Origin: Cephalothrix spiralis
Lineage: Eukaryota > Nemertea > Palaeonemertea > Archinemertea > Cephalotrichidae
Direction of reading: 5' to 3'
DNA: 11,840 nt
NCBI GenBank assembly: GCA_032353305.1
Contig: JAUCNG010364929.1
Span: 1 to 11,840, forward strand
Both the position numbers and the translations under genes were made by a program. Of this stretch, positions 1 to 7,089 are shown piece after piece. Position 1 is the stretch's first letter, and the number at the start of each line of letters is the position of its first letter. Under the pieces are notes generated by a model. That model was not told the DNA's origin. It saw only the letters and a list, made by a program, of their open reading frames with translations, and did no database searches.

Positions 1-572
1 TTAAATAAAATGCTACCCCCGTAAGATGTTCTAACACGCGCCCGTCTGTGAATTTGAGACACTTGGTGTAGCCAGGTACAAGCGCGTTAACTCATTGCGC
101 TAAAATCTCTAATTGCATCGTTGATTTCGAACAATGATAATATTTATTATATTATTCAAAATGGCGGACACTCTTGATCGGGTATAAAAATTCCCGGAAA
201 AAGAAGTGTACTTTAGCGCACTAGGGTTGATGGGGTTTAGAACCGAAAACTTGGGTCTGAAGGGTCTGAAGGTTGTACACCCAAAGTTCCAGATGAAAAG
301 AATCGAGCAAACTTAAGGTTCGTCCACAAAGACACATGTTGTTAACCTAGTCAAGTGATTTCAGCCAATGAAATGCTCTGAAATCAAGAGCTTTTTGTCT
401 CACTTGAAACGCGTGCAATAACATATATGCTGTAAAAATATTTGGAAATTCCTTTTGTTTTTGAAAATAAAATCTAAATTAAGAAATAAATAATAAAAAA
501 CTAAAACTAAAATGTTATAATCCAAATCGAAAACTTGTTTAAAAAATTAAAAATTAAATTTCTACATTCCAG
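1..572 (+). other. Partial upstream intron of the glutamate receptor gene; no exon seen
   Basis: This AT-rich stretch has no reading frame I can support. It ends in a pyrimidine-containing acceptor (ttctacattccag, AG at 571-572) that opens the first visible receptor exon, so it is read as the 3' part of an intron whose donor lies outside the window. A short repeat at 225-288 has an inverted partner at 1771-1862. No upstream exon for the earlier part of the ligand-binding domain was found. Confidence 0.6.
225..288 (+). repeat. Short repeat with an inverted partner in intron 2
   Basis: The segment starts GGTTGATGGGGTTTA and ends GGTCTGAAGGTTGTACACC. The reverse complement of 1771-1862 starts GGTTGATGGGGTTAAG and ends GGTCTGAAGGTTGAACACC. 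The left copy carries an extra GTCTGAAGG tandem unit; the right copy carries a 10-base C run (G on the other strand). They look like two copies of one small interspersed repeat in opposite orientation. Confidence 0.6.
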
Positions 573-737
573 AAATAAAAGAATGGTTGGATGGATTGGA
601 AGGGTTTAAAAATGCTTGTAGACAAAAACCTGAAAGATGCCTGGGTTTTCCCAATTCTTCCTCTGCACTTCACACTGTCTTTAATGTTGATAAGTTTGTT
701 TACATCGACGATAATATTCACCTTAATCATTGGAAAA
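573..737 (+). CDS. Receptor exon a: S2 lobe segment
   Basis: The exon lies between an acceptor AG at 571-572 and the donor GTAAGT at 738. The coding frame starts at 575; bases 573-574 complete a codon begun upstream. It encodes 54 codons, including EWLDGLEGFKNACRQKPE and KFVYIDDN, and ends one base into a codon (A at 737). A different frame, from an ATG at 591, is also open and looks membrane-like, but only the frame from 575 aligns with S2 and joins the next exon in phase. Confidence 0.82.
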
Positions 738-3463
738 GTAAGTAGGACCCGCCAGCTCGCTTCAGGAACCCATTCATATACAGGGTGTCCCAATATTATG
801 AAAACAACCAGATGACGTCATAATTGTGACTTGATTTTAAATTGAACATTTCGCTGCAAGTGCCAAAATTTTCCGAAGGAAAAAAACCAAAAATTAAATT
901 TTCAGTAGATTTTCGCACTGCGCACTGCGCATCCGTGAATCGAAAAAGTAACACCGTATTCATGTATGGTATGTAGGGTAATGTTTCTATCTGTTGGCAA
1001 TACATGTACAGAGCCGTTACTGAGTTATCGGTGGTCCTAATGTCATAAAGGTTTAAGGATATATAAATGTATTACCAGCAGATACAAACATTATCCTAAC
1101 CTACTATAATCCGGTGTTAGTTTTTCAATTTGCGCATGCGCGGAGCCAAATATATTTGGTATTAGGGTGAGGTAACGATTTCGTGTCCGCAGCAGAGACT
1201 TTTTGCCATAGATTGTCATATACGTGAGGCTCTTAAGGGGTATAGCGGGAAGAGGGAAAAGGGCAAACAATTGCTAACGGGAAAATTGGAATGGTTAACG
1301 TAAGCGGGAAAAGTAATTTAGCGGAAGTGGGAAGCGGGAAAAGAGGATATAAAGCATAAAGGTAAATATTAGTACGATATTTTGGCGTTTAGCGGGAAGA
1401 CATTTTGCTTAGCAGGAGCGGGAAAACCCACTATTTTTTATCGGGAAGCGGGTAACGTAACCCCCCCCCCCGTAGACCCTCATACGTGATATTAACGAAA
1501 TTTATTTTATTTCAGTACACCATAATCCAAATTGCGATTTCAGTACCGGCAGGATAATTCATGACATTCAAATTGTTAGTTTCCCAGTGAAAGATCCTAA
1601 ATTACGCTTATATTTTGATAAAGCTATCAACTTTCTTGAAAGAACTGGAAAACTGTCAAGCATTTTTGAATCGTGAGTAGCCTATTAGACTGCCTATCTA
1701 ACTTCGAGGGGCAAATCACTCCAGTTTTTGGTGTACGGTAATTAATATATATAATTAAACAGGTTTATGTAACTTTTGGTGTTCAACCTTCAGACCATAG
1801 TTTTCGCCCCCCCCCCTCCTCCGCGAAAATCTCGGAAGTGCAGGCCTTAACCCCATCAACCTTTAAATTTTTGGAAAGCTTGTGGAAATTCTAGGTTCAA
1901 GTTTCTGAGAGCTCAAAATTCTATAATTGAATTAGTGATTTTAATAATGCGGTATAAAGATAGAGGCCATGTAATCACGAATAAAAATGAGATTAGACAA
2001 AGTATAATCTATTAGACCAAGCACGAGATTTCATATACATTATTCTATCTTAATGTATCAGATTAAAGTATAATAAGAGAAAACTTTCTAATTTCAAGGT
2101 TCCATTTCGATTTTCTCTAATTCTAAGGATTTTGAGGTAGCGCACAGTAATAGACCACAGTAGACCACAGTAATACCAAAATCCGTATTTTCATTCAGGT
2201 ATGTCAGGACCGTTTGCAAAAAGAAAGGCAGTGACAAAAATGTTCCAATTTACACAAGTCAATTTTATGGTTTATTGATATTAATGGGAGTATCAGTCGT
2301 ACTATCCTTTGGAATGGTATTATTAAAACTTTTCTACAACAGATGCATCCTGAAGAGACTACCGACCGATGCTCATATCGCAGATACTAAAAGGAGGAAA
2401 TCTATGGATAATTTGGTAAGAATTTCAGCGCGCACTGTACTATATTCGCCTGTAAAAGTGATTCTTTATTGACAAGTTTTCCTTTAGTGGTTTTGATCCA
2501 TGATTTCCCGAAGTCATTTGCTGAAAATTTCAAAATCGCCGGTTTCGAGAAATGCGCGGTCGAGTTTTAGGGTTGCGCATGCGCAAATTTCAAAAATGAT
2601 AGCAAATTCTGGTAAAATAGGGGCATGTTTCTATCTGTTCGTAATACAATTATATGGCGTTAAATCAGCCGTTACAGAGTTATTAACGAATTAAATCGGT
2701 TTGACAGCATTATCATTGGTTCGTTAAGAACTGTACATAACGGCTGATTTTACGACATATAATTGTATGGACAGATACATGTAGAAACATGTCCTTATTT
2801 TACCGGAATCCACTGTTATTTCTTGCGATTTTCGCATGCACAACCATAAAACTCGACCGCGCAAGCGCATTTCTCGAAAACTGAGCTGAGCAACCGGCGA
2901 TTTTGAAATTTTCAGAAATGATGTCGGACATCATATGACTTGTGTAGATCATTTATTGAATTATCACTTAAATAAAACAACATAATGGACCACTTGAAAA
3001 AAAAATTTAGTAGCAGAATGGCAAAAATGGGGCGAGTGGTGAAAATGTGTAGGAAAAAACTTGGGCGAAGCGTAACAAAAATCGAACTGCATTTTTTTTG
3101 GAAAAAAGTGACATTTTGAGCTTTAGACATGGTCAAAAAAGGTAGTGGTAAAATTTGTAATGCTCCAAATTTAGGTTGTGGGATGGTACCGAACCAAATT
3201 TTTCAAATGTTAAAGCCTTCATATCGCAACATCCTCGTACGCATGAGATTAGTCGTCTAAATTAAATGACGTAGAAATAAGGATAAATCGAAACTGCCTT
3301 CGGGGACAAGATGACCCCTGCCAACTTCTTTCTCATTTGATTATAATTTTGATTACTTTTTCAGTTTGAAGCAGAGGTAGCAGAAGAGAATGGAACAATT
3401 CAGAAGCTCTGTATTATGTATGATAAAGATAATCTCAAATATAAATCATGTCAAACATTTTGA
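573..3463 (+). CDS. Ionotropic glutamate receptor, NMDA-like, C-terminal part in four exons (5' partial)
   Basis: Ionotropic glutamate receptors are ligand-gated cation channels of the plasma membrane. Joining 573-737, 1516-1672, 2199-2415 and 3365-3463 gives one open frame of about 211 codons ending in TGA. In order it contains late S2 lobe (about residues 1-120), including KFVYIDDN at about 40-47, where the second D sits at the family's ligand-contacting acidic position. A CDF cysteine (about C61) and a VRTVCKKK cysteine (about C113) match the S2 disulphide pair of NMDA receptors. Helix-like DKAINFLERTGKLSSIFES matches the end of S2. The hydrophobic M4 helix spans about 131-153 (GLLILMGVSVV onward), followed by a basic, then acidic, cytoplasmic tail. 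The layout (..YVR..C.., about 17 residues, then M4) resembles GRIN subunits more than AMPA or kainate types. The N-terminal domain, S1, M1-M3 and early S2 lie outside the window. A divergent invertebrate glutamate receptor or an IR-type chemoreceptor remains possible. Family confidence is high; subtype confidence is modest. Confidence 0.85.
781..791 (+). repeat. Possible solitary mariner-type end
   Basis: CAGGGTGTCCC directly after a TA (779-780) resembles the terminal sequence of many Tc1/mariner elements. I found no matching inverted end nearby, so this is at most a relic or the left edge of the repeat that follows. Confidence 0.3.
901..1225 (+). mobile_element. Foldback MITE, copy A (intron 1)
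   Basis: The element is a long imperfect inverted repeat. The arm at about 945-1013 (ACACCGTATTCATGTATGG ... GGTAATGTTTCTATCTG) pairs with about 1057-1121, and outer GC-rich arms (GCACTGCGC; GCGCATGCGC at 1132-1141) also pair. It is collinear with copy D at 7700-8034: both have TTCAG..ATTTT.GCACTGCG at the left, CCTAACCTACTATAATCCGG in the middle right, and CATAGATTGTCATA at the right end. It has no coding capacity. Its right end is interrupted by the element at 1226-1481. Outer limits are set by similarity to copy D and are approximate. Confidence 0.7.
1226..1481 (+). mobile_element. Small MITE nested in copy A, with iterated GCGGGAA motif
   Basis: Short inverted ends GAGGCTCTTAAGGGG and, reverse complemented, GAGGGTCTACGGGGGG bound a 256-bp unit. 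Flanking copies of ATACGT (1220-1225 and 1482-1487) look like a target duplication. If the ends are taken as AGG/CCT, the flanks extend to an 8-bp near-match (TATACGTG/CATACGTG), which would suit hAT. The interior repeats GCGGGAA about five times with variants, and an 11-base C run lies near the right end. There is no open frame of note. Confidence 0.55.
1516..1672 (+). CDS. Receptor exon b: distal S2 lobe
   Basis: The exon follows the acceptor ttattttatttcag and precedes the donor GTGAGT at 1673. The first two bases (TA) complete the codon opened by exon a, giving ATA (Ile). The exon encodes HHNPNCDFSTGR, then IVSFPVKDPKLR (the S2 strand that in the family precedes the final helix), then LYFDKAINFLERTG. 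It ends with TC, two bases into a serine codon. The cysteine of NPNCDF is the probable first half of the conserved S2 disulphide. Confidence 0.88.
1771..1862 (-). repeat. Inverted partner of the 225-288 repeat (intron 2)
   Basis: Read on the minus strand, this matches the 225-288 copy at both ends (GGTTGATGGGGTT and GGTCTGAAGGTTG) with a divergent middle that contains a poly-G run. It lies about 100 bp downstream of exon b. Confidence 0.6.
2199..2415 (+). CDS. Receptor exon c: end of S2, membrane helix M4, start of tail
   Basis: The exon runs from the acceptor tttcattcag (AG 2197-2198) to the donor GTAAGA at 2416. Its first base completes TCG (Ser), and the exon ends on a whole codon after DNL. 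It encodes YVRTVCKKKGSDKN, with the probable second disulphide cysteine, a short loop, about 23 hydrophobic residues forming M4 (roughly 2269-2337), and then the basic stretch NRCILKRL and DTKRRKSMDNL. The positive charges after M4 fit a cytoplasmic C-terminus. Confidence 0.88.
2500..2934 (+). mobile_element. Foldback MITE, copy B (intron 3)
   Basis: The 435-bp segment is an almost continuous imperfect palindrome. TTTCAAAATCGCCGG at 2528-2542 pairs with 2894-2908, and AATCAGCCGTTA at 2663-2674 pairs with TAACGGCTGATT at 2738-2749. A shared TCGAGTTTTA.GGTTG block sits in the outer arms. Both tips are themselves small palindromes (right: ATGATGTCGGACATCAT at 2918-2934). The core is shared with the 7090-7588 element, but the ends are not. 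No convincing target duplication was found, so the limits are approximate. It fills nearly half of the 949-bp intron between exons c and d. Confidence 0.8.
3365..3463 (+). CDS. Receptor exon d: terminal exon, cytoplasmic tail and stop
   Basis: After the acceptor ttactttttcag (AG 3363-3364) the frame continues as FEAEVAEENGTIQ and ends in ...KSCQTF with TGA at 3461-3463. The 32-residue tail is acidic, then mixed in charge. No PDZ-binding end of the vertebrate GluN2 type (ESDV-like) is present. A poly(A) signal follows at once, which supports this as the last exon. Confidence 0.82.
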   Translation, partial: FEAEVAEENGTIQKLCIMYDKDNLKYKSCQTF

Positions 3464-3466
3464 TTG

Positions 3467-3472
3467 AATAAA
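3467..3472 (+). terminator. Poly(A) signal of the glutamate receptor gene
   Basis: A canonical AATAAA begins three nucleotides after the TGA stop. A GT/T-rich stretch (ggattgtgttatttct, about 3491-3506) follows at the distance expected of a downstream cleavage element. Together they predict a 3' UTR of only about 20-35 nt. Confidence 0.75.
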
Positions 3473-3650
3473 TATATTTCTTATTACTAAGGATTGTGTT
3501 ATTTCTACTTCAATAGTTATTTAATGTAGAAAATAATCAAGAAAAATATTAATTTTTGCATATACACTTTCAGTGTATGGCATGTATCAATACTATTTCT
3601 CCAATCTAATTTTCAAAAAAAGTATAAAGTCATAAGTTTTGCAAGTCACA
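3473..3650. other. Intergenic AT-rich DNA after the receptor gene
   Basis: The stretch contains the probable cleavage site and downstream element of the receptor gene near 3485-3506, then AT-rich DNA with no frame, repeat or motif I can support. Confidence 0.5.
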
Positions 3651-4028
3651 GGGGCACTATGGGCGGGAAAATTAAATTTGGCGAATAATCACTAATCACG
3701 TTGGGATTTATTTTTAAAAAACAAAATCATTTCAGTCAGTTAATTTTAAAATCAAATCAGAAATCGATCATTTCAACCAATAAGAGTACGTGACAATCAA
3801 AATGGCGCCTTGACTTGAATTTTTTCTTTGTGCTTTATTTTGCTTTTTACTGGATAATTTGACTTGTTAATAGTTTACGATTTGTTGAAAATTGAAATAA
3901 TGTACAAACACTCATGGATCAGTGTGTTGTAATCTTGAATCTTGATCGCTTTTCAGCGCTGGTTTGAGCAGGGTACTAGTCGATATCTAAACTTGGAATT
4001 TGAAGACGTTTCCCGCCCATAGTGTCCC
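3651..4028. mobile_element. MITE with 20-bp terminal inverted repeats
   Basis: GGGGCACTATGGGCGGGAAA at 3651-3670 is matched on the other strand by GGGACACTATGGGCGGGAAA at 4009-4028, 19 of 20 positions identical. The 378-bp unit is otherwise AT-rich and has no coding capacity. No clear target duplication was found, so the superfamily is unknown. The embedded CACTATGGG might suggest CAC-terminus elements, but the flanks do not support that boundary. Confidence 0.7.
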
Positions 4029-4404
4029 TTTCATAGATTTCATTTACAATCAAACCCTTATTATCATACTTGGTCACCTCAAATCGATAATCGATTGTTT
4101 TACAATTTATAAATAGAAACTAATCACTAATCAGTAACGAAGTCAAGTTATCATAAGTTGTTCAATATTTCAATTACTTATCAATTCTGTCATTTCGATA
4201 GTTTGACAAATTATATGTAACAAATTTCAATGGAATAAGATTAACTTGAAACATGACGTCGTTATTTCAACTGAACAAAATACATAATATGTATTCAAAT
4301 GAGGTAAGATAACATTTTTTACATTTCAAAGGGATTTCCGCGGAGAATATTAAGTGTATTACTAACGATAAAAATAAACCCAAAGATATAATATATGTAT
4401 CACA
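4029..4404. other. Intergenic AT-rich DNA without a recognised feature
   Basis: I see no exon, RNA gene or repeat boundary here. Stop codons are dense in all frames, and the base composition matches the surrounding intergenic DNA. Confidence 0.5.
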
Positions 4405-4662
4405 GAGGGGGGTAACGGGTTAAAAGTGCTAAATTTGCACTACGTGCAACGGGATTTTCATTTTTTATCGACGTGAACCTCTGGCGTGGAACGTGAAAGC
4501 AAATTTGGTACTACGTGCTCCGTGATTTTAACTTTTTTAGTTTGTGTAACGTGTTTTCTCTCATTTCTTGAATAAGTTAATGATTTCACGATTTTAAGTA
4601 TTCCGTCCGTGCTCCTTTAGGCTCGTGAATTCTTAAATAGACCCCCCCCCGTTACGCCCCTC
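4405..4662. mobile_element. Small MITE with G-rich ends and iterated ACGTG motif
   Basis: GAGGGGGGTAACGGG at 4405-4419 pairs with the reverse complement of the right end, GAGGGGCGTAACGGGG at about 4647-4662. The 258-bp interior repeats ACGTG or CGTG many times (tacgtgc, gacgtga, gcgtgg, aacgtga, tacgtgc, ccgtga, aacgtg). The length, the G-run ends and the short iterated interior parallel the 1226-1481 element, although the sequences are diverged. No target duplication was resolved. Confidence 0.55.
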
Positions 4663-5022
4663 ATAACACTCATGTGATAATTCTGTAGTGAGAATAACAT
4701 TTATTGTTATATAACATGTCTCACAGGGATGGTCACTGTAGAATTACCAAGAAACCCACAATTCATTATATTCCACAAGTGGCATATAATGATTATGGTC
4801 CTTCTGGATAATTATGCAAATTAGATGTCTCTATTACCGAACTTTTATTATCTTTATCTAGCGCAGAACTACAAACAGAAGGACCCTCGACACTGAAAAA
4901 ATATATATATATGATAATATCAAGCAATATGACCATTTGCAAAGTTATTCATGTCCGACAACTCAACATCATTAAGTCCGGTATCCGATGCCCTTTTATT
5001 CTATAAAGCGGCAACTTGTTTC
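4663..5022. other. Intergenic AT-rich DNA without a recognised feature
   Basis: Apart from a short (AT)n run near 4901-4915, I see no gene, repeat boundary or structured RNA candidate here. Confidence 0.45.
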
Positions 5023-5190
5023 TCAATTTCAGTCGGTCACCGCATAACTCGAGGATTTATTCTGTATTCCATCAAAGACCGTACGTTATATATATTATAA
5101 CGCAAGGTCTTTGACGGAAAACATATATACGACAACTGAAATTAAGAACCCAAGGTGCCGAAGGCATCGAGGGTACTTAATTTCAGTTGG
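5023..5190. repeat. Nested hairpin cluster
   Basis: Two palindromes sit side by side. The first has TCAAAGACC at 5072-5080 and GGTCTTTGA at 5105-5113, with inner arms GTTATA and TATAAC. The second has CAACTGAAATTAAG at 5133-5146 and its perfect complement CTTAATTTCAGTTG at 5176-5189, with the loop arms also pairing (AACCC/GGGT and GGTGCC/GGCAtC). The motif AATTTCAGT..G...ACCGCATAA occurs directly at 5025-5047 and 5180-5201, so the left copy could also pair with 5133-5146. This is probably the remains of a foldback element that was partly duplicated. Confidence 0.6.
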
Positions 5191-5321
5191 GAACCGCATA
5201 ATGAGTGAATGTATTCTAACCCCGACCCCCCCTCCCCAAAGCGATATCTCAAGATAGACTAAGATTATGGAATTTGGTACATGAGGTTCAGAAGAAAATG
5301 GTGATGCCAAAATTAAGTCAC

Positions 5322-5546
5322 ATGACCTGGTGAGGTCATAACCGGAAGTGCTTAATATATCAATACATGTTAACGAATCACGTGGCTATAGAAGACTAAT
5401 GAAAAGTAGTCCGGCTATCGAGTTGTTGGCCCAGTGTAACCCGGGTCACGTGCCCATACGCCAGCGATCATCATCGAGTAGACTAGCAATGTAAGATCAT
5501 TGTTATAAGAACGGACAGGGGCGAATAGATACGTAGCCATCTTATT
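5322..5546. promoter_or_regulatory. Cluster of transcription-factor-like motifs (candidate promoter or enhancer)
   Basis: ATGACCT-GGTG-AGGTCAT at 5322-5339 is a perfect 7-bp inverted repeat carrying two everted AGGTCA half sites spaced by 4. ACCGGAAGTG, an ETS-type core, follows at 5341-5350. CACGTG E-boxes lie at 5379-5384 and 5447-5452, and AGCCATCTT, a YY1-type core on the minus strand, lies near 5537-5545. Such combinations are typical of animal promoters, but each motif is short and could occur by chance. No transcript start is visible. Confidence 0.3.
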
Positions 5547-6369
5547 TTAGGCTAAGCTTCTCTTAAATACATTATTATCTCAATTGAAACGACCCAAAAG
5601 AAATATGGTATTAGTTAATTTGCGTGTTTCCGCACTTCAAAACTTAAACCTACTAATGTTAATCTTGGTTTCCCCTAACTGTGATGTGGCCCCCGTATAA
5701 GAATCAATTTCGTTAGAGCATGTAGACAAATTAATTGCGACTAAAATGAACAACGTTCTTTATGTTCAGGATAAATATCGGACACAATCCGTTAAGAAAA
5801 CATTTGCTTGATCATCACCAAATGCGAGATTAATGGAAAATTGTTTATTCAATTGATCAATATTAGAGAACCATGGTTTAGACTAATTGCACTTTTCCTT
5901 TATCCACAAAACGCAACCTCAGAATAAACAATTATTAGAAACCGATTTATTTACATAGTTTTGCATTATGCCATTATTCCCTCATTAAGACAAGAAGCGA
6001 GTCGCGGCCAACAGATATAAATGTTTCATTTGGATATGAAAGTCATCATTGGATAAATCAAGGTAAGTCGATTACACAAGTCGTATAGATTTAAGCAGGG
6101 GTTTATAATAGAAGGCAAATGCCAATAAATAAATGCTTATAAGATCGGGAATACTGTGTTTACTACTTGTGATGTTATCCAGGCACTAAAATGGTCGGCC
6201 AGATGTTTCAGTTAATCTTTTTTACCAAAGATTCAGGAATTGAGAGGGTATCAAATAACGTCGGATAGTAAAGTTTCTGCCATTAGGGGTTATAAATGTA
6301 GTTGAAGATAGAAGCATTTATTTATTTGTAGAAGAAGTATTGTTGCATGAAACGATTTTGACAATCACA

Positions 6370-6468
6370 ATTTTAGGATTTTAGGAGATTTTTTTTTTAA
6401 TTTTAGGAGATTATTTAGCAATATTTTATGATATTTTAGAAGATTTTCTAACAATTTATGAGATTTTA
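6370..6468. repeat. Degenerate AT-rich tandem repeat
   Basis: Variants of ATTTTAGGAGATT and ATTTTATGATATT recur five to six times, interrupted by a T run. The stretch looks like a decayed short tandem repeat. Confidence 0.5.
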
Positions 6469-6590
6469 TGATAATATGAAGTTGAATATTTCCATGAAAA
6501 AATAGCTTTGGCCCCCAGGTTCAAAATTCGAGGGGCCCGTCACCGCTGAAACCTTCTGACGCCTAACCAATCCCTAACCAATGCGCCACA

Positions 6591-6714
6591 GATATTAGGG
6601 TATCATATAAGCCACAGAAAGACCAAAAGTTTCTTACAAAAAACGCATTTAATTTCATCTTTGCCAAATCGTCAATCAAAAATTTGAAATTATCTGCCCT
6701 GATACCTTAATATC
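6591..6714. repeat. Inverted repeat pair
   Basis: GATATTAGGGTATCA at 6591-6605 and TGATACCTTAATATC at 6700-6714 are complementary at 14 of 15 positions, with a 94-bp AT-rich spacer. They may be the ends of a very short element or chance AT-rich pairing. No target duplication was seen. Confidence 0.35.
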
Positions 6715-7089
6715 GGTTAGATTAGAAGGGTATAAAAAATCGTTAAGTTGACAGGCACCTAAGAGGTAAACTTTTGCTGTAACCCCTTTCTATGCCCTCT
6801 TGATTCAAAGTCATGGTATGGTCAATTAAAACATGTAATGGTACAATGTTAATGCAATAACATCAACATTAAATATTCAAAATGGTAACAATATCAAATT
6901 TCGTCTCATGACTATGACTCTAGAATCGAAGGTAATTACATCAGGTAATCCATAGTAATCAAATATGAATTTCTAATCTTCGATTACGGACACATTGTAT
7001 AATAATACGGAGATAAGGTAAGACATTTAATATTACTGATAGGCTACAGACTACAGAGCAATTTTAAATATATCCATAAATCCACAGCA

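Larger units (their letters stand above)
5547..7085. other. Long intergenic stretch or intron with few recognisable signals
   Basis: No protein exon is supported. A perfect consensus splice donor (AAG|GTAAGT, GT at 6063-6064) follows a short reading frame, ATG 6021 to TAA 6056. A second, weaker donor-like site (AAG|GTAAGA) is near 7018. ATTTTAGGAGATT-type low-complexity repeats occupy 6370-6468. A 15-bp inverted repeat lies at 6591-6605 and 6700-6714. CCTAACCAA is duplicated near 6562-6580. The rest is AT-rich and unremarkable. Confidence 0.4.

Noticed and set aside
591-815. Plus-strand frame from ATG 591 with a hydrophobic run that looks like a glutamate receptor M3 helix
   Set aside because: The frame from 575 over the same bases matches the S2 lobe far better, has no stop before the donor, and joins exon b in phase. 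The ATG 591 frame meets a stop just upstream (576-578) if extended to the acceptor, so it is a shadow.
781-1225. Complete mariner element starting with TA-CAGGGTGTCCC
   Set aside because: There is no matching inverted terminus downstream and no transposase fragment. Only the single end is reported, at low confidence.
2500-2694. Plus-strand open frame in intron 3, and a similar one at 7108-7402
   Set aside because: Both lie inside foldback MITE copies and share sequence because the elements do. Neither looks like a protein domain.
6236-6806. Possible long element bounded by GAATTGAGAGGGTAT and an inverted GAATCAAGAGGGCAT
   Set aside because: Agreement is about 12 of 15 positions and decays immediately outside that block, with no target duplication. 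It is too weak to call.
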